In this document: piece after piece, positions 48,601 through 63,600 of the stretch
How positions within the stretch are numbered: the stretch's first letter is position 1
How the letters are laid out: each line of letters opens with the position of its first letter
Source: Vicia villosa
Taxonomy: Eukaryota; Streptophyta; Magnoliopsida; Fabales; Fabaceae
DNA length: 64,000 nt
Direction of reading: 5' to 3'
Assembly: GCF_029867415.1 (NCBI RefSeq)
Contig: NW_026705409.1
Location: 649,790-713,789, forward strand
Position numbers and translations under genes: made by a program
The notes under the pieces: generated by a model
What the model saw: only the letters and a program-made list of their open reading frames with translations
What the model was told of the DNA's origin: nothing
Database searches by the model: none

Positions 48601-51600
48601 TTCTGGAATTTCTTTACTTTCTTACAAAAACATGGTCTATCATATGCAGTTTCGGGTATTTCTTTCCCTTCTCCAAAAACGTGGACTATCATATGCAATT
48701 CCTAAAATTTATTTCTATTCTCCGAAAACATGGACTATCATATGCATTTTCTGGAGTTTATTTCCGTTCTCCTAAAACATGGAATATCATATGAAATATA
48801 TCGAATTTCTATCCCTTCTCCAAAAAATTGTACATTCATATGGAATTTCTGAAATTTCATTCCCTTCTCCAAAAACGTGGTCTATCATATACAATTTCTA
48901 AAATTTCTTTCTATTCTCCAAAAACGTGGAATATCATATGCAATTTCTAGAACTTCTTTCCTTTCTCCAAAAACATGGACTATCGTATTCAATTTCTAAA
49001 ATTTCTTTTTCTTCTCCAAAAACATGGACTATTATATGCATTTTCTAAAATTTCTTTACTTTCCCACAAAAACAATGACTATCATATGCAATTTCTGGAA
49101 TTTCTTTCCCTTCTCTAAAAACATGGAATATCATATACAATTTCAGGAATTTCTTTCCTTTCTTCAAAAACTTGGACTATCATATTCAATTTATTAAATT
49201 TCTTTTTCTTCTCCATAAACGTGGAATATCATATGCAATTTCTGGAAATTCTTTCCTTTCCCCAAAAACTTGGACTATCGTATTCAATTTCTAAAATTTC
49301 TTTTTCTTCTCCAAAAATGTGGACTATCATAAGCAATTTTAGGATTTCTTTCTCTTCTCCAAAAACATAGACTATCATATGGAATTTCTGGATTTTCTTT
49401 CCCTTCTAAAAAAACGTGGACTATCATATGCAATTTCTGGAATTTCTTTCTTTTCTCCTAAAACACGGAATATCATATGCAATATATCGAATTTCTTTCC
49501 CTTCCCAAAAAAAGTTTACAATCATACGGAATTTTTGAAGTTTCTTTCTCTTCTCCAAAAACATTGACTATCATATGCAATTTCTGAATTTCTTTCTCTT
49601 CTAAAAAAATGTGGACTATCATATGCAATTTTTGGAATTTCTTTCCCTTCTTCATAAACGTGGAATATCATATGCAATTTATATCATTTCTTTCTCTTCT
49701 CCAAAGACGTGGACTATCATATGCAATTTTATAATTTCTTTCTCTTTTTTAAAAACGTGGACTATCATATACAATTTCTTGAATTTCTTTCCCTTCTCCA
49801 AAAACGTGAACTATCATATACAATTTATGAAATTTCTTTCCCTTCTCAAAAAACATGGAATATCATATGCAATTTATCGAATTTCTTTCCCTTCTCCAAA
49901 AACGTGTACTATCATATGCAATTTTTGAAATTTGTTTCTCTTCCCCTAAAACGTGGACTATCATATGCAATTTATGGAATTTCCTTCTTTTCTCAAAACA
50001 CGTGAACTATCATATGCAATTTCCTGAATTTCTTTCTCTTCTCCAAAAACGTGGACTATAATTTGCATTTTATGGAATTTCTTTCCCTTCTCCAAAAACG
50101 TGGACTATCATATGCAATTTCTGAAAGTTTTTTACTTTCTCACAAATACGTTCACTATCATATGCAATTTCTGGAATTTCTTTCCCTTCTCCAAAAACGT
50201 GGACTATCATATGCAATTTCTGGAATTTCTTTACTTTCTTACAAAAACATGGTCTATCATATGCAGTTTCGGGTATTTCTTTCCCTTCTCCAAAAACGTG
50301 GACTATCATATGCAATTCCTAAAATTTATTTCTATTCTCCGAAAACATGGACTATCATATGCATTTTCTGGAGTTTATTTCCGTTCTCCTAAAACATGGA
50401 ATATCATATGAAATATATCGAATTTCTATCCCTTCTCCAAAAAATTGTACATTCATATGGAATTTCTGAAATTTCATTCCCTTCTCCAAAAACGTGGTCT
50501 ATCATATACAATTTCTAAAATTTCTTTCTATTCTCCAAAAACGTGGAATATCATATGCAATTTCTAGAACTTCTTTCCTTTCTCCAAAAACATGGACTAT
50601 CGTATTCAATTTCTAAAATTTCTTTTTCTTCTCCAAAAACATGGACTATTATATGCATTTTCTAAAATTTCTTTACTTTCCCACAAAAACAATGACTATC
50701 ATATGCAATTTCTGGAATTTCTTTCCCTTCTCTAAAAACATGGAATATCATATACAATTTCAGGAATTTCTTTCCTTTCTTCAAAAACTTGGACTATCAT
50801 ATTCAATTTATTAAATTTCTTTTTCTTCTCCATAAACGTGGAATATCATATGCAATTTCTGGAAATTCTTTCCTTTCCCCAAAAACTTGGACTATCGTAT
50901 TCAATTTCTAAAATTTCTTTTTCTTCTCCAAAAATGTGGACTATCATAAGCAATTTTAGGATTTCTTTCTCTTCTCCAAAAACATAGACTATCATATGGA
51001 ATTTCTGGATTTTCTTTCCCTTCTAAAAAAACGTGGACTATCATATGCAATTTCTGGAATTTCTTTCTTTTCTCCTAAAACACGGAATATCATATGCAAT
51101 ATATCGAATTTCTTTCCCTTCCCAAAAAAAGTTTACAATCATACGGAATTTTTGAAGTTTCTTTCTCTTCTCCAAAAACATTGACTATCATATGCAATTT
51201 CTGAATTTCTTTCTCTTCTAAAAAATGTGGACTATCATATGCAATTTTTGGAATTTCTTTCCCTTCTTCATAAACGTGGAATATCATATGCAATTTATAT
51301 CATTTCTTTCTCTTCTCCAAAGACGTGGACTATCATATGCAATTTTATAATTTCTTTCTCTTTTTTAAAAACGTGGACTATCATATACAATTTCTTGAAT
51401 TTCTTTCCCTTCTCCAAAAACGTGAACTATCATATACAATTTATGAAATTTCTTTCCCTTCTCAAAAAACATGGAATATCATATGCAATTTATCGAATTT
51501 CTTTCCCTTCTCCAAAAACGTGTACTATCATATGCAATTTTTGAAATTTGTTTCTCTTCCCCTAAAACGTGGACTATCATATGCAATTTATGGAATTTCC

Positions 51601-54600
51601 TTCTTTTCTCAAAACACGTGAACTATCATATGCAATTTCCTGAATTTCTTTCTCTTCTCCAAAAACGTGGACTATAATTTGCATTTTATGGAATTTCTTT
51701 CCCTTCTCCAAAAACGTGGACTATCATATGCAATTTCTGAAAGTTTTTTACTTTCTCACAAATACGTTCACTATCATATGCAATTTCTGGAATTTCTTTC
51801 CCTTCTCCAAAAACGTGGACTATCATATGCAATTTCTGGAATTTCTTTACTTTCTTACAAAAACATGGTCTATCATATGCAGTTTCGGGTATTTCTTTCC
51901 CTTCTCCAAAAACGTGGACTATCATATGCAATTCCTAAAATTTATTTCTATTCTCCGAAAACATGGACTATCATATGCATTTTCTGGAGTTTATTTCCGT
52001 TCTCCTAAAACATGGAATATCATATGAAATATATCGAATTTCTATCCCTTCTCCAAAAAATTGTACATTCATATGGAATTTCTGAAATTTCATTCCCTTC
52101 TCCAAAAACGTGGTCTATCATATACAATTTCTAAAATTTCTTTCTATTCTCCAAAAACGTGGAATATCATATGCAATTTCTAGAACTTCTTTCCTTTCTC
52201 CAAAAACATGGACTATCGTATTCAATTTCTAAAATTTCTTTTTCTTCTCCAAAAACATGGACTATTATATGCATTTTCTAAAATTTCTTTACTTTCCCAC
52301 AAAAACAATGACTATCATATGCAATTTCTGGAATTTCTTTCCCTTCTCTAAAAACATGGAATATCATATACAATTTCAGGAATTTCTTTCCTTTCTTCAA
52401 AAACTTGGACTATCATATTCAATTTATTAAATTTCTTTTTCTTCTCCATAAACGTGGAATATCATATGCAATTTCTGGAAATTCTTTCCTTTCCCCAAAA
52501 ACTTGGACTATCGTATTCAATTTCTAAAATTTCTTTTTCTTCTCCAAAAATGTGGACTATCATAAGCAATTTTAGGATTTCTTTCTCTTCTCCAAAAACA
52601 TAGACTATCATATGGAATTTCTGGATTTTCTTTCCCTTCTAAAAAAACGTGGACTATCATATGCAATTTCTGGAATTTCTTTCTTTTCTCCTAAAACACG
52701 GAATATCATATGCAATATATCGAATTTCTTTCCCTTCCCAAAAAAAGTTTACAATCATACGGAATTTTTGAAGTTTCTTTCTCTTCTCCAAAAACATTGA
52801 CTATCATATGCAATTTCTGAATTTCTTTCTCTTCTAAAAAAATGTGGACTATCATATGCAATTTTTGGAATTTCTTTCCCTTCTTCATAAACGTGGAATA
52901 TCATATGCAATTTATATCATTTCTTTCTCTTCTCCAAAGACGTGGACTATCATATGCAATTTTATAATTTCTTTCTCTTTTTTAAAAACGTGGACTATCA
53001 TATACAATTTCTTGAATTTCTTTCCCTTCTCCAAAAACGTGAACTATCATATACAATTTATGAAATTTCTTTCCCTTCTCAAAAAACATGGAATATCATA
53101 TGCAATTTATCGAATTTCTTTCCCTTCTCCAAAAACGTGTACTATCATATGCAATTTTTGAAATTTGTTTCTCTTCCCCTAAAACGTGGACTATCATATG
53201 CAATTTATGGAATTTCCTTCTTTTCTCAAAACACGTGAACTATCATATGCAATTTCCTGAATTTCTTTCTCTTCTCCAAAAACGTGGACTATAATTTGCA
53301 TTTTATGGAATTTCTTTCCCTTCTCCAAAAACGTGGACTATCATATGCAATTTCTGAAAGTTTTTTACTTTCTCACAAATACGTTCACTATCATATGCAA
53401 TTTCTGGAATTTCTTTCCCTTCTCCAAAAACGTGGACTATCATATGCAATTTCTGGAATTTCTTTACTTTCTTACAAAAACATGGTCTATCATATGCAGT
53501 TTCGGGTATTTCTTTCCCTTCTCCAAAAACGTGGACTATCATATGCAATTCCTAAAATTTATTTCTATTCTCCGAAAACATGGACTATCATATGCATTTT
53601 CTGGAGTTTATTTCCGTTCTCCTAAAACATGGAATATCATATGAAATATATCGAATTTCTATCCCTTCTCCAAAAAATTGTACATTCATATGGAATTTCT
53701 GAAATTTCATTCCCTTCTCCAAAAACGTGGTCTATCATATACAATTTCTAAAATTTCTTTCTATTCTCCAAAAACGTGGAATATCATATGCAATTTCTAG
53801 AACTTCTTTCCTTTCTCCAAAAACATGGACTATCGTATTCAATTTCTAAAATTTCTTTTTCTTCTCCAAAAACATGGACTATTATATGCATTTTCTAAAA
53901 TTTCTTTACTTTCCCACAAAAACAATGACTATCATATGCAATTTCTGGAATTTCTTTCCCTTCTCTAAAAACATGGAATATCATATACAATTTCAGGAAT
54001 TTCTTTCCTTTCTTCAAAAACTTGGACTATCATATTCAATTTATTAAATTTCTTTTTCTTCTCCATAAACGTGGAATATCATATGCAATTTCTGGAAATT
54101 CTTTCCTTTCCCCAAAAACTTGGACTATCGTATTCAATTTCTAAAATTTCTTTTTCTTCTCCAAAAATGTGGACTATCATAAGCAATTTTAGGATTTCTT
54201 TCTCTTCTCCAAAAACATAGACTATCATATGGAATTTCTGGATTTTCTTTCCCTTCTAAAAAAACGTGGACTATCATATGCAATTTCTGGAATTTCTTTC
54301 TTTTCTCCTAAAACACGGAATATCATATGCAATATATCGAATTTCTTTCCCTTCCCAAAAAAAGTTTACAATCATACGGAATTTTTGAAGTTTCTTTCTC
54401 TTCTCCAAAAACATTGACTATCATATGCAATTTCTGAATTTCTTTCTCTTCTAAAAAAATGTGGACTATCATATGCAATTTTTGGAATTTCTTTCCCTTC
54501 TTCATAAACGTGGAATATCATATGCAATTTATATCATTTCTTTCTCTTCTCCAAAGACGTGGACTATCATATGCAATTTTATAATTTCTTTCTCTTTTTT

Positions 54601-57600
54601 AAAAACGTGGACTATCATATACAATTTCTTGAATTTCTTTCCCTTCTCCAAAAACGTGAACTATCATATACAATTTATGAAATTTCTTTCCCTTCTCAAA
54701 AAACATGGAATATCATATGCAATTTATCGAATTTCTTTCCCTTCTCCAAAAACGTGTACTATCATATGCAATTTTTGAAATTTGTTTCTCTTCCCCTAAA
54801 ACGTGGACTATCATATGCAATTTATGGAATTTCCTTCTTTTCTCAAAACACGTGAACTATCATATGCAATTTCCTGAATTTCTTTCTCTTCTCCAAAAAC
54901 GTGGACTATAATTTGCATTTTATGGAATTTCTTTCCCTTCTCCAAAAACGTGGACTATCATATGCAATTTCTGAAAGTTTTTTACTTTCTCACAAATACG
55001 TTCACTATCATATGCAATTTCTGGAATTTCTTTCCCTTCTCCAAAAACGTGGACTATCATATGCAATTTCTGGAATTTCTTTACTTTCTTACAAAAACAT
55101 GGTCTATCATATGCAGTTTCGGGTATTTCTTTCCCTTCTCCAAAAACGTGGACTATCATATGCAATTCCTAAAATTTATTTCTATTCTCCGAAAACATGG
55201 ACTATCATATGCATTTTCTGGAGTTTATTTCCGTTCTCCTAAAACATGGAATATCATATGAAATATATCGAATTTCTATCCCTTCTCCAAAAAATTGTAC
55301 ATTCATATGGAATTTCTGAAATTTCATTCCCTTCTCCAAAAACGTGGTCTATCATATACAATTTCTAAAATTTCTTTCTATTCTCCAAAAACGTGGAATA
55401 TCATATGCAATTTCTAGAACTTCTTTCCTTTCTCCAAAAACATGGACTATCGTATTCAATTTCTAAAATTTCTTTTTCTTCTCCAAAAACATGGACTATT
55501 ATATGCATTTTCTAAAATTTCTTTACTTTCCCACAAAAACAATGACTATCATATGCAATTTCTGGAATTTCTTTCCCTTCTCTAAAAACATGGAATATCA
55601 TATACAATTTCAGGAATTTCTTTCCTTTCTTCAAAAACTTGGACTATCATATTCAATTTATTAAATTTCTTTTTCTTCTCCATAAACGTGGAATATCATA
55701 TGCAATTTCTGGAAATTCTTTCCTTTCCCCAAAAACTTGGACTATCGTATTCAATTTCTAAAATTTCTTTTTCTTCTCCAAAAATGTGGACTATCATAAG
55801 CAATTTTAGGATTTCTTTCTCTTCTCCAAAAACATAGACTATCATATGGAATTTCTGGATTTTCTTTCCCTTCTAAAAAAACGTGGACTATCATATGCAA
55901 TTTCTGGAATTTCTTTCTTTTCTCCTAAAACACGGAATATCATATGCAATATATCGAATTTCTTTCCCTTCCCAAAAAAAGTTTACAATCATACGGAATT
56001 TTTGAAGTTTCTTTCTCTTCTCCAAAAACATTGACTATCATATGCAATTTCTGAATTTCTTTCTCTTCTAAAAAAATGTGGACTATCATATGCAATTTTT
56101 GGAATTTCTTTCCCTTCTTCATAAACGTGGAATATCATATGCAATTTATATCATTTCTTTCTCTTCTCCAAAGACGTGGACTATCATATGCAATTTTATA
56201 ATTTCTTTCTCTTTTTTAAAAACGTGGACTATCATATACAATTTCTTGAATTTCTTTCCCTTCTCCAAAAACGTGAACTATCATATACAATTTATGAAAT
56301 TTCTTTCCCTTCTCAAAAAACATGGAATATCATATGCAATTTATCGAATTTCTTTCCCTTCTCCAAAAACGTGTACTATCATATGCAATTTTTGAAATTT
56401 GTTTCTCTTCCCCTAAAACGTGGACTATCATATGCAATTTATGGAATTTCCTTCTTTTCTCAAAACACGTGAACTATCATATGCAATTTCCTGAATTTCT
56501 TTCTCTTCTCCAAAAACGTGGACTATAATTTGCATTTTATGGAATTTCTTTCCCTTCTCCAAAAACGTGGACTATCATATGCAATTTCTGAAAGTTTTTT
56601 ACTTTCTCACAAATACGTTCACTATCATATGCAATTTCTGGAATTTCTTTCCCTTCTCCAAAAACGTGGACTATCATATGCAATTTCTGGAATTTCTTTA
56701 CTTTCTTACAAAAACATGGTCTATCATATGCAGTTTCGGGTATTTCTTTCCCTTCTCCAAAAACGTGGACTATCATATGCAATTCCTAAAATTTATTTCT
56801 ATTCTCCGAAAACATGGACTATCATATGCATTTTCTGGAGTTTATTTCCGTTCTCCTAAAACATGGAATATCATATGAAATATATCGAATTTCTATCCCT
56901 TCTCCAAAAAATTGTACATTCATATGGAATTTCTGAAATTTCATTCCCTTCTCCAAAAACGTGGTCTATCATATACAATTTCTAAAATTTCTTTCTATTC
57001 TCCAAAAACGTGGAATATCATATGCAATTTCTAGAACTTCTTTCCTTTCTCCAAAAACATGGACTATCGTATTCAATTTCTAAAATTTCTTTTTCTTCTC
57101 CAAAAACATGGACTATTATATGCATTTTCTAAAATTTCTTTACTTTCCCACAAAAACAATGACTATCATATGCAATTTCTGGAATTTCTTTCCCTTCTCT
57201 AAAAACATGGAATATCATATACAATTTCAGGAATTTCTTTCCTTTCTTCAAAAACTTGGACTATCATATTCAATTTATTAAATTTCTTTTTCTTCTCCAT
57301 AAACGTGGAATATCATATGCAATTTCTGGAAATTCTTTCCTTTCCCCAAAAACTTGGACTATCGTATTCAATTTCTAAAATTTCTTTTTCTTCTCCAAAA
57401 ATGTGGACTATCATAAGCAATTTTAGGATTTCTTTCTCTTCTCCAAAAACATAGACTATCATATGGAATTTCTGGATTTTCTTTCCCTTCTAAAAAAACG
57501 TGGACTATCATATGCAATTTCTGGAATTTCTTTCTTTTCTCCTAAAACACGGAATATCATATGCAATATATCGAATTTCTTTCCCTTCCCAAAAAAAGTT

Positions 57601-60600
57601 TACAATCATACGGAATTTTTGAAGTTTCTTTCTCTTCTCCAAAAACATTGACTATCATATGCAATTTCTGAATTTCTTTCTCTTCTAAAAAAATGTGGAC
57701 TATCATATGCAATTTTTGGAATTTCTTTCCCTTCTTCATAAACGTGGAATATCATATGCAATTTATATCATTTCTTTCTCTTCTCCAAAGACGTGGACTA
57801 TCATATGCAATTTTATAATTTCTTTCTCTTTTTTAAAAACGTGGACTATCATATACAATTTCTTGAATTTCTTTCCCTTCTCCAAAAACGTGAACTATCA
57901 TATACAATTTATGAAATTTCTTTCCCTTCTCAAAAAACATGGAATATCATATGCAATTTATCGAATTTCTTTCCCTTCTCCAAAAACGTGTACTATCATA
58001 TGCAATTTTTGAAATTTGTTTCTCTTCCCCTAAAACGTGGACTATCATATGCAATTTATGGAATTTCCTTCTTTTCTCAAAACACGTGAACTATCATATG
58101 CAATTTCCTGAATTTCTTTCTCTTCTCCAAAAACGTGGACTATAATTTGCATTTTATGGAATTTCTTTCCCTTCTCCAAAAACGTGGACTATCATATGCA
58201 ATTTCTGAAAGTTTTTTACTTTCTCACAAATACGTTCACTATCATATGCAATTTCTGGAATTTCTTTCCCTTCTCCAAAAACGTGGACTATCATATGCAA
58301 TTTCTGGAATTTCTTTACTTTCTTACAAAAACATGGTCTATCATATGCAGTTTCGGGTATTTCTTTCCCTTCTCCAAAAACGTGGACTATCATATGCAAT
58401 TCCTAAAATTTATTTCTATTCTCCGAAAACATGGACTATCATATGCATTTTCTGGAGTTTATTTCCGTTCTCCTAAAACATGGAATATCATATGAAATAT
58501 ATCGAATTTCTATCCCTTCTCCAAAAAATTGTACATTCATATGGAATTTCTGAAATTTCATTCCCTTCTCCAAAAACGTGGTCTATCATATACAATTTCT
58601 AAAATTTCTTTCTATTCTCCAAAAACGTGGAATATCATATGCAATTTCTAGAACTTCTTTCCTTTCTCCAAAAACATGGACTATCGTATTCAATTTCTAA
58701 AATTTCTTTTTCTTCTCCAAAAACATGGACTATTATATGCATTTTCTAAAATTTCTTTACTTTCCCACAAAAACAATGACTATCATATGCAATTTCTGGA
58801 ATTTCTTTCCCTTCTCTAAAAACATGGAATATCATATACAATTTCAGGAATTTCTTTCCTTTCTTCAAAAACTTGGACTATCATATTCAATTTATTAAAT
58901 TTCTTTTTCTTCTCCATAAACGTGGAATATCATATGCAATTTCTGGAAATTCTTTCCTTTCCCCAAAAACTTGGACTATCGTATTCAATTTCTAAAATTT
59001 CTTTTTCTTCTCCAAAAATGTGGACTATCATAAGCAATTTTAGGATTTCTTTCTCTTCTCCAAAAACATAGACTATCATATGGAATTTCTGGATTTTCTT
59101 TCCCTTCTAAAAAAACGTGGACTATCATATGCAATTTCTGGAATTTCTTTCTTTTCTCCTAAAACACGGAATATCATATGCAATATATCGAATTTCTTTC
59201 CCTTCCCAAAAAAAGTTTACAATCATACGGAATTTTTGAAGTTTCTTTCTCTTCTCCAAAAACATTGACTATCATATGCAATTTCTGAATTTCTTTCTCT
59301 TCTAAAAAAATGTGGACTATCATATGCAATTTTTGGAATTTCTTTCCCTTCTTCATAAACGTGGAATATCATATGCAATTTATATCATTTCTTTCTCTTC
59401 TCCAAAGACGTGGACTATCATATGCAATTTTATAATTTCTTTCTCTTTTTTAAAAACGTGGACTATCATATACAATTTCTTGAATTTCTTTCCCTTCTCC
59501 AAAAACGTGAACTATCATATACAATTTATGAAATTTCTTTCCCTTCTCAAAAAACATGGAATATCATATGCAATTTATCGAATTTCTTTCCCTTCTCCAA
59601 AAACGTGTACTATCATATGCAATTTTTGAAATTTGTTTCTCTTCCCCTAAAACGTGGACTATCATATGCAATTTATGGAATTTCCTTCTTTTCTCAAAAC
59701 ACGTGAACTATCATATGCAATTTCCTGAATTTCTTTCTCTTCTCCAAAAACGTGGACTATAATTTGCATTTTATGGAATTTCTTTCCCTTCTCCAAAAAC
59801 GTGGACTATCATATGCAATTTCTGAAAGTTTTTTACTTTCTCACAAATACGTTCACTATCATATGCAATTTCTGGAATTTCTTTCCCTTCTCCAAAAACG
59901 TGGACTATCATATGCAATTTCTGGAATTTCTTTACTTTCTTACAAAAACATGGTCTATCATATGCAGTTTCGGGTATTTCTTTCCCTTCTCCAAAAACGT
60001 GGACTATCATATGCAATTCCTAAAATTTATTTCTATTCTCCGAAAACATGGACTATCATATGCATTTTCTGGAGTTTATTTCCGTTCTCCTAAAACATGG
60101 AATATCATATGAAATATATCGAATTTCTATCCCTTCTCCAAAAAATTGTACATTCATATGGAATTTCTGAAATTTCATTCCCTTCTCCAAAAACGTGGTC
60201 TATCATATACAATTTCTAAAATTTCTTTCTATTCTCCAAAAACGTGGAATATCATATGCAATTTCTAGAACTTCTTTCCTTTCTCCAAAAACATGGACTA
60301 TCGTATTCAATTTCTAAAATTTCTTTTTCTTCTCCAAAAACATGGACTATTATATGCATTTTCTAAAATTTCTTTACTTTCCCACAAAAACAATGACTAT
60401 CATATGCAATTTCTGGAATTTCTTTCCCTTCTCTAAAAACATGGAATATCATATACAATTTCAGGAATTTCTTTCCTTTCTTCAAAAACTTGGACTATCA
60501 TATTCAATTTATTAAATTTCTTTTTCTTCTCCATAAACGTGGAATATCATATGCAATTTCTGGAAATTCTTTCCTTTCCCCAAAAACTTGGACTATCGTA

Positions 60601-63600
60601 TTCAATTTCTAAAATTTCTTTTTCTTCTCCAAAAATGTGGACTATCATAAGCAATTTTAGGATTTCTTTCTCTTCTCCAAAAACATAGACTATCATATGG
60701 AATTTCTGGATTTTCTTTCCCTTCTAAAAAAACGTGGACTATCATATGCAATTTCTGGAATTTCTTTCTTTTCTCCTAAAACACGGAATATCATATGCAA
60801 TATATCGAATTTCTTTCCCTTCCCAAAAAAAGTTTACAATCATACGGAATTTTTGAAGTTTCTTTCTCTTCTCCAAAAACATTGACTATCATATGCAATT
60901 TCTGAATTTCTTTCTCTTCTAAAAAAATGTGGACTATCATATGCAATTTTTGGAATTTCTTTCCCTTCTTCATAAACGTGGAATATCATATGCAATTTAT
61001 ATCATTTCTTTCTCTTCTCCAAAGACGTGGACTATCATATGCAATTTTATAATTTCTTTCTCTTTTTTAAAAACGTGGACTATCATATACAATTTCTTGA
61101 ATTTCTTTCCCTTCTCCAAAAACGTGAACTATCATATACAATTTATGAAATTTCTTTCCCTTCTCAAAAAACATGGAATATCATATGCAATTTATCGAAT
61201 TTCTTTCCCTTCTCCAAAAACGTGTACTATCATATGCAATTTTTGAAATTTGTTTCTCTTCCCCTAAAACGTGGACTATCATATGCAATTTATGGAATTT
61301 CCTTCTTTTCTCAAAACACGTGAACTATCATATGCAATTTCCTGAATTTCTTTCTCTTCTCCAAAAACGTGGACTATAATTTGCATTTTATGGAATTTCT
61401 TTCCCTTCTCCAAAAACGTGGACTATCATATGCAATTTCTGAAAGTTTTTTACTTTCTCACAAATACGTTCACTATCATATGCAATTTCTGGAATTTCTT
61501 TCCCTTCTCCAAAAACGTGGACTATCATATGCAATTTCTGGAATTTCTTTACTTTCTTACAAAAACATGGTCTATCATATGCAGTTTCGGGTATTTCTTT
61601 CCCTTCTCCAAAAACGTGGACTATCATATGCAATTCCTAAAATTTATTTCTATTCTCCGAAAACATGGACTATCATATGCATTTTCTGGAGTTTATTTCC
61701 GTTCTCCTAAAACATGGAATATCATATGAAATATATCGAATTTCTATCCCTTCTCCAAAAAATTGTACATTCATATGGAATTTCTGAAATTTCATTCCCT
61801 TCTCCAAAAACGTGGTCTATCATATACAATTTCTAAAATTTCTTTCTATTCTCCAAAAACGTGGAATATCATATGCAATTTCTAGAACTTCTTTCCTTTC
61901 TCCAAAAACATGGACTATCGTATTCAATTTCTAAAATTTCTTTTTCTTCTCCAAAAACATGGACTATTATATGCATTTTCTAAAATTTCTTTACTTTCCC
62001 ACAAAAACAATGACTATCATATGCAATTTCTGGAATTTCTTTCCCTTCTCTAAAAACATGGAATATCATATACAATTTCAGGAATTTCTTTCCTTTCTTC
62101 AAAAACTTGGACTATCATATTCAATTTATTAAATTTCTTTTTCTTCTCCATAAACGTGGAATATCATATGCAATTTCTGGAAATTCTTTCCTTTCCCCAA
62201 AAACTTGGACTATCGTATTCAATTTCTAAAATTTCTTTTTCTTCTCCAAAAATGTGGACTATCATAAGCAATTTTAGGATTTCTTTCTCTTCTCCAAAAA
62301 CATAGACTATCATATGGAATTTCTGGATTTTCTTTCCCTTCTAAAAAAACGTGGACTATCATATGCAATTTCTGGAATTTCTTTCTTTTCTCCTAAAACA
62401 CGGAATATCATATGCAATATATCGAATTTCTTTCCCTTCCCAAAAAAAGTTTACAATCATACGGAATTTTTGAAGTTTCTTTCTCTTCTCCAAAAACATT
62501 GACTATCATATGCAATTTCTGAATTTCTTTCTCTTCTAAAAAAATGTGGACTATCATATGCAATTTTTGGAATTTCTTTCCCTTCTTCATAAACGTGGAA
62601 TATCATATGCAATTTATATCATTTCTTTCTCTTCTCCAAAGACGTGGACTATCATATGCAATTTTATAATTTCTTTCTCTTTTTTAAAAACGTGGACTAT
62701 CATATACAATTTCTTGAATTTCTTTCCCTTCTCCAAAAACGTGAACTATCATATACAATTTATGAAATTTCTTTCCCTTCTCAAAAAACATGGAATATCA
62801 TATGCAATTTATCGAATTTCTTTCCCTTCTCCAAAAACGTGTACTATCATATGCAATTTTTGAAATTTGTTTCTCTTCCCCTAAAACGTGGACTATCATA
62901 TGCAATTTATGGAATTTCCTTCTTTTCTCAAAACACGTGAACTATCATATGCAATTTCCTGAATTTCTTTCTCTTCTCCAAAAACGTGGACTATAATTTG
63001 CATTTTATGGAATTTCTTTCCCTTCTCCAAAAACGTGGACTATCATATGCAATTTCTGAAAGTTTTTTACTTTCTCACAAATACGTTCACTATCATATGC
63101 AATTTCTGGAATTTCTTTCCCTTCTCCAAAAACGTGGACTATCATATGCAATTTCTGGAATTTCTTTACTTTCTTACAAAAACATGGTCTATCATATGCA
63201 GTTTCGGGTATTTCTTTCCCTTCTCCAAAAACGTGGACTATCATATGCAATTCCTAAAATTTATTTCTATTCTCCGAAAACATGGACTATCATATGCATT
63301 TTCTGGAGTTTATTTCCGTTCTCCTAAAACATGGAATATCATATGAAATATATCGAATTTCTATCCCTTCTCCAAAAAATTGTACATTCATATGGAATTT
63401 CTGAAATTTCATTCCCTTCTCCAAAAACGTGGTCTATCATATACAATTTCTAAAATTTCTTTCTATTCTCCAAAAACGTGGAATATCATATGCAATTTCT
63501 AGAACTTCTTTCCTTTCTCCAAAAACATGGACTATCGTATTCAATTTCTAAAATTTCTTTTTCTTCTCCAAAAACATGGACTATTATATGCATTTTCTAA

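Noticed and set aside
38065..63346. Recurring frames of 60-113 codons on both strands of the satellite
   Set aside because: They overlap in several frames, recur with the 1.6-kb period and consist of the translated 49-bp monomer; no start context or domain supports coding.
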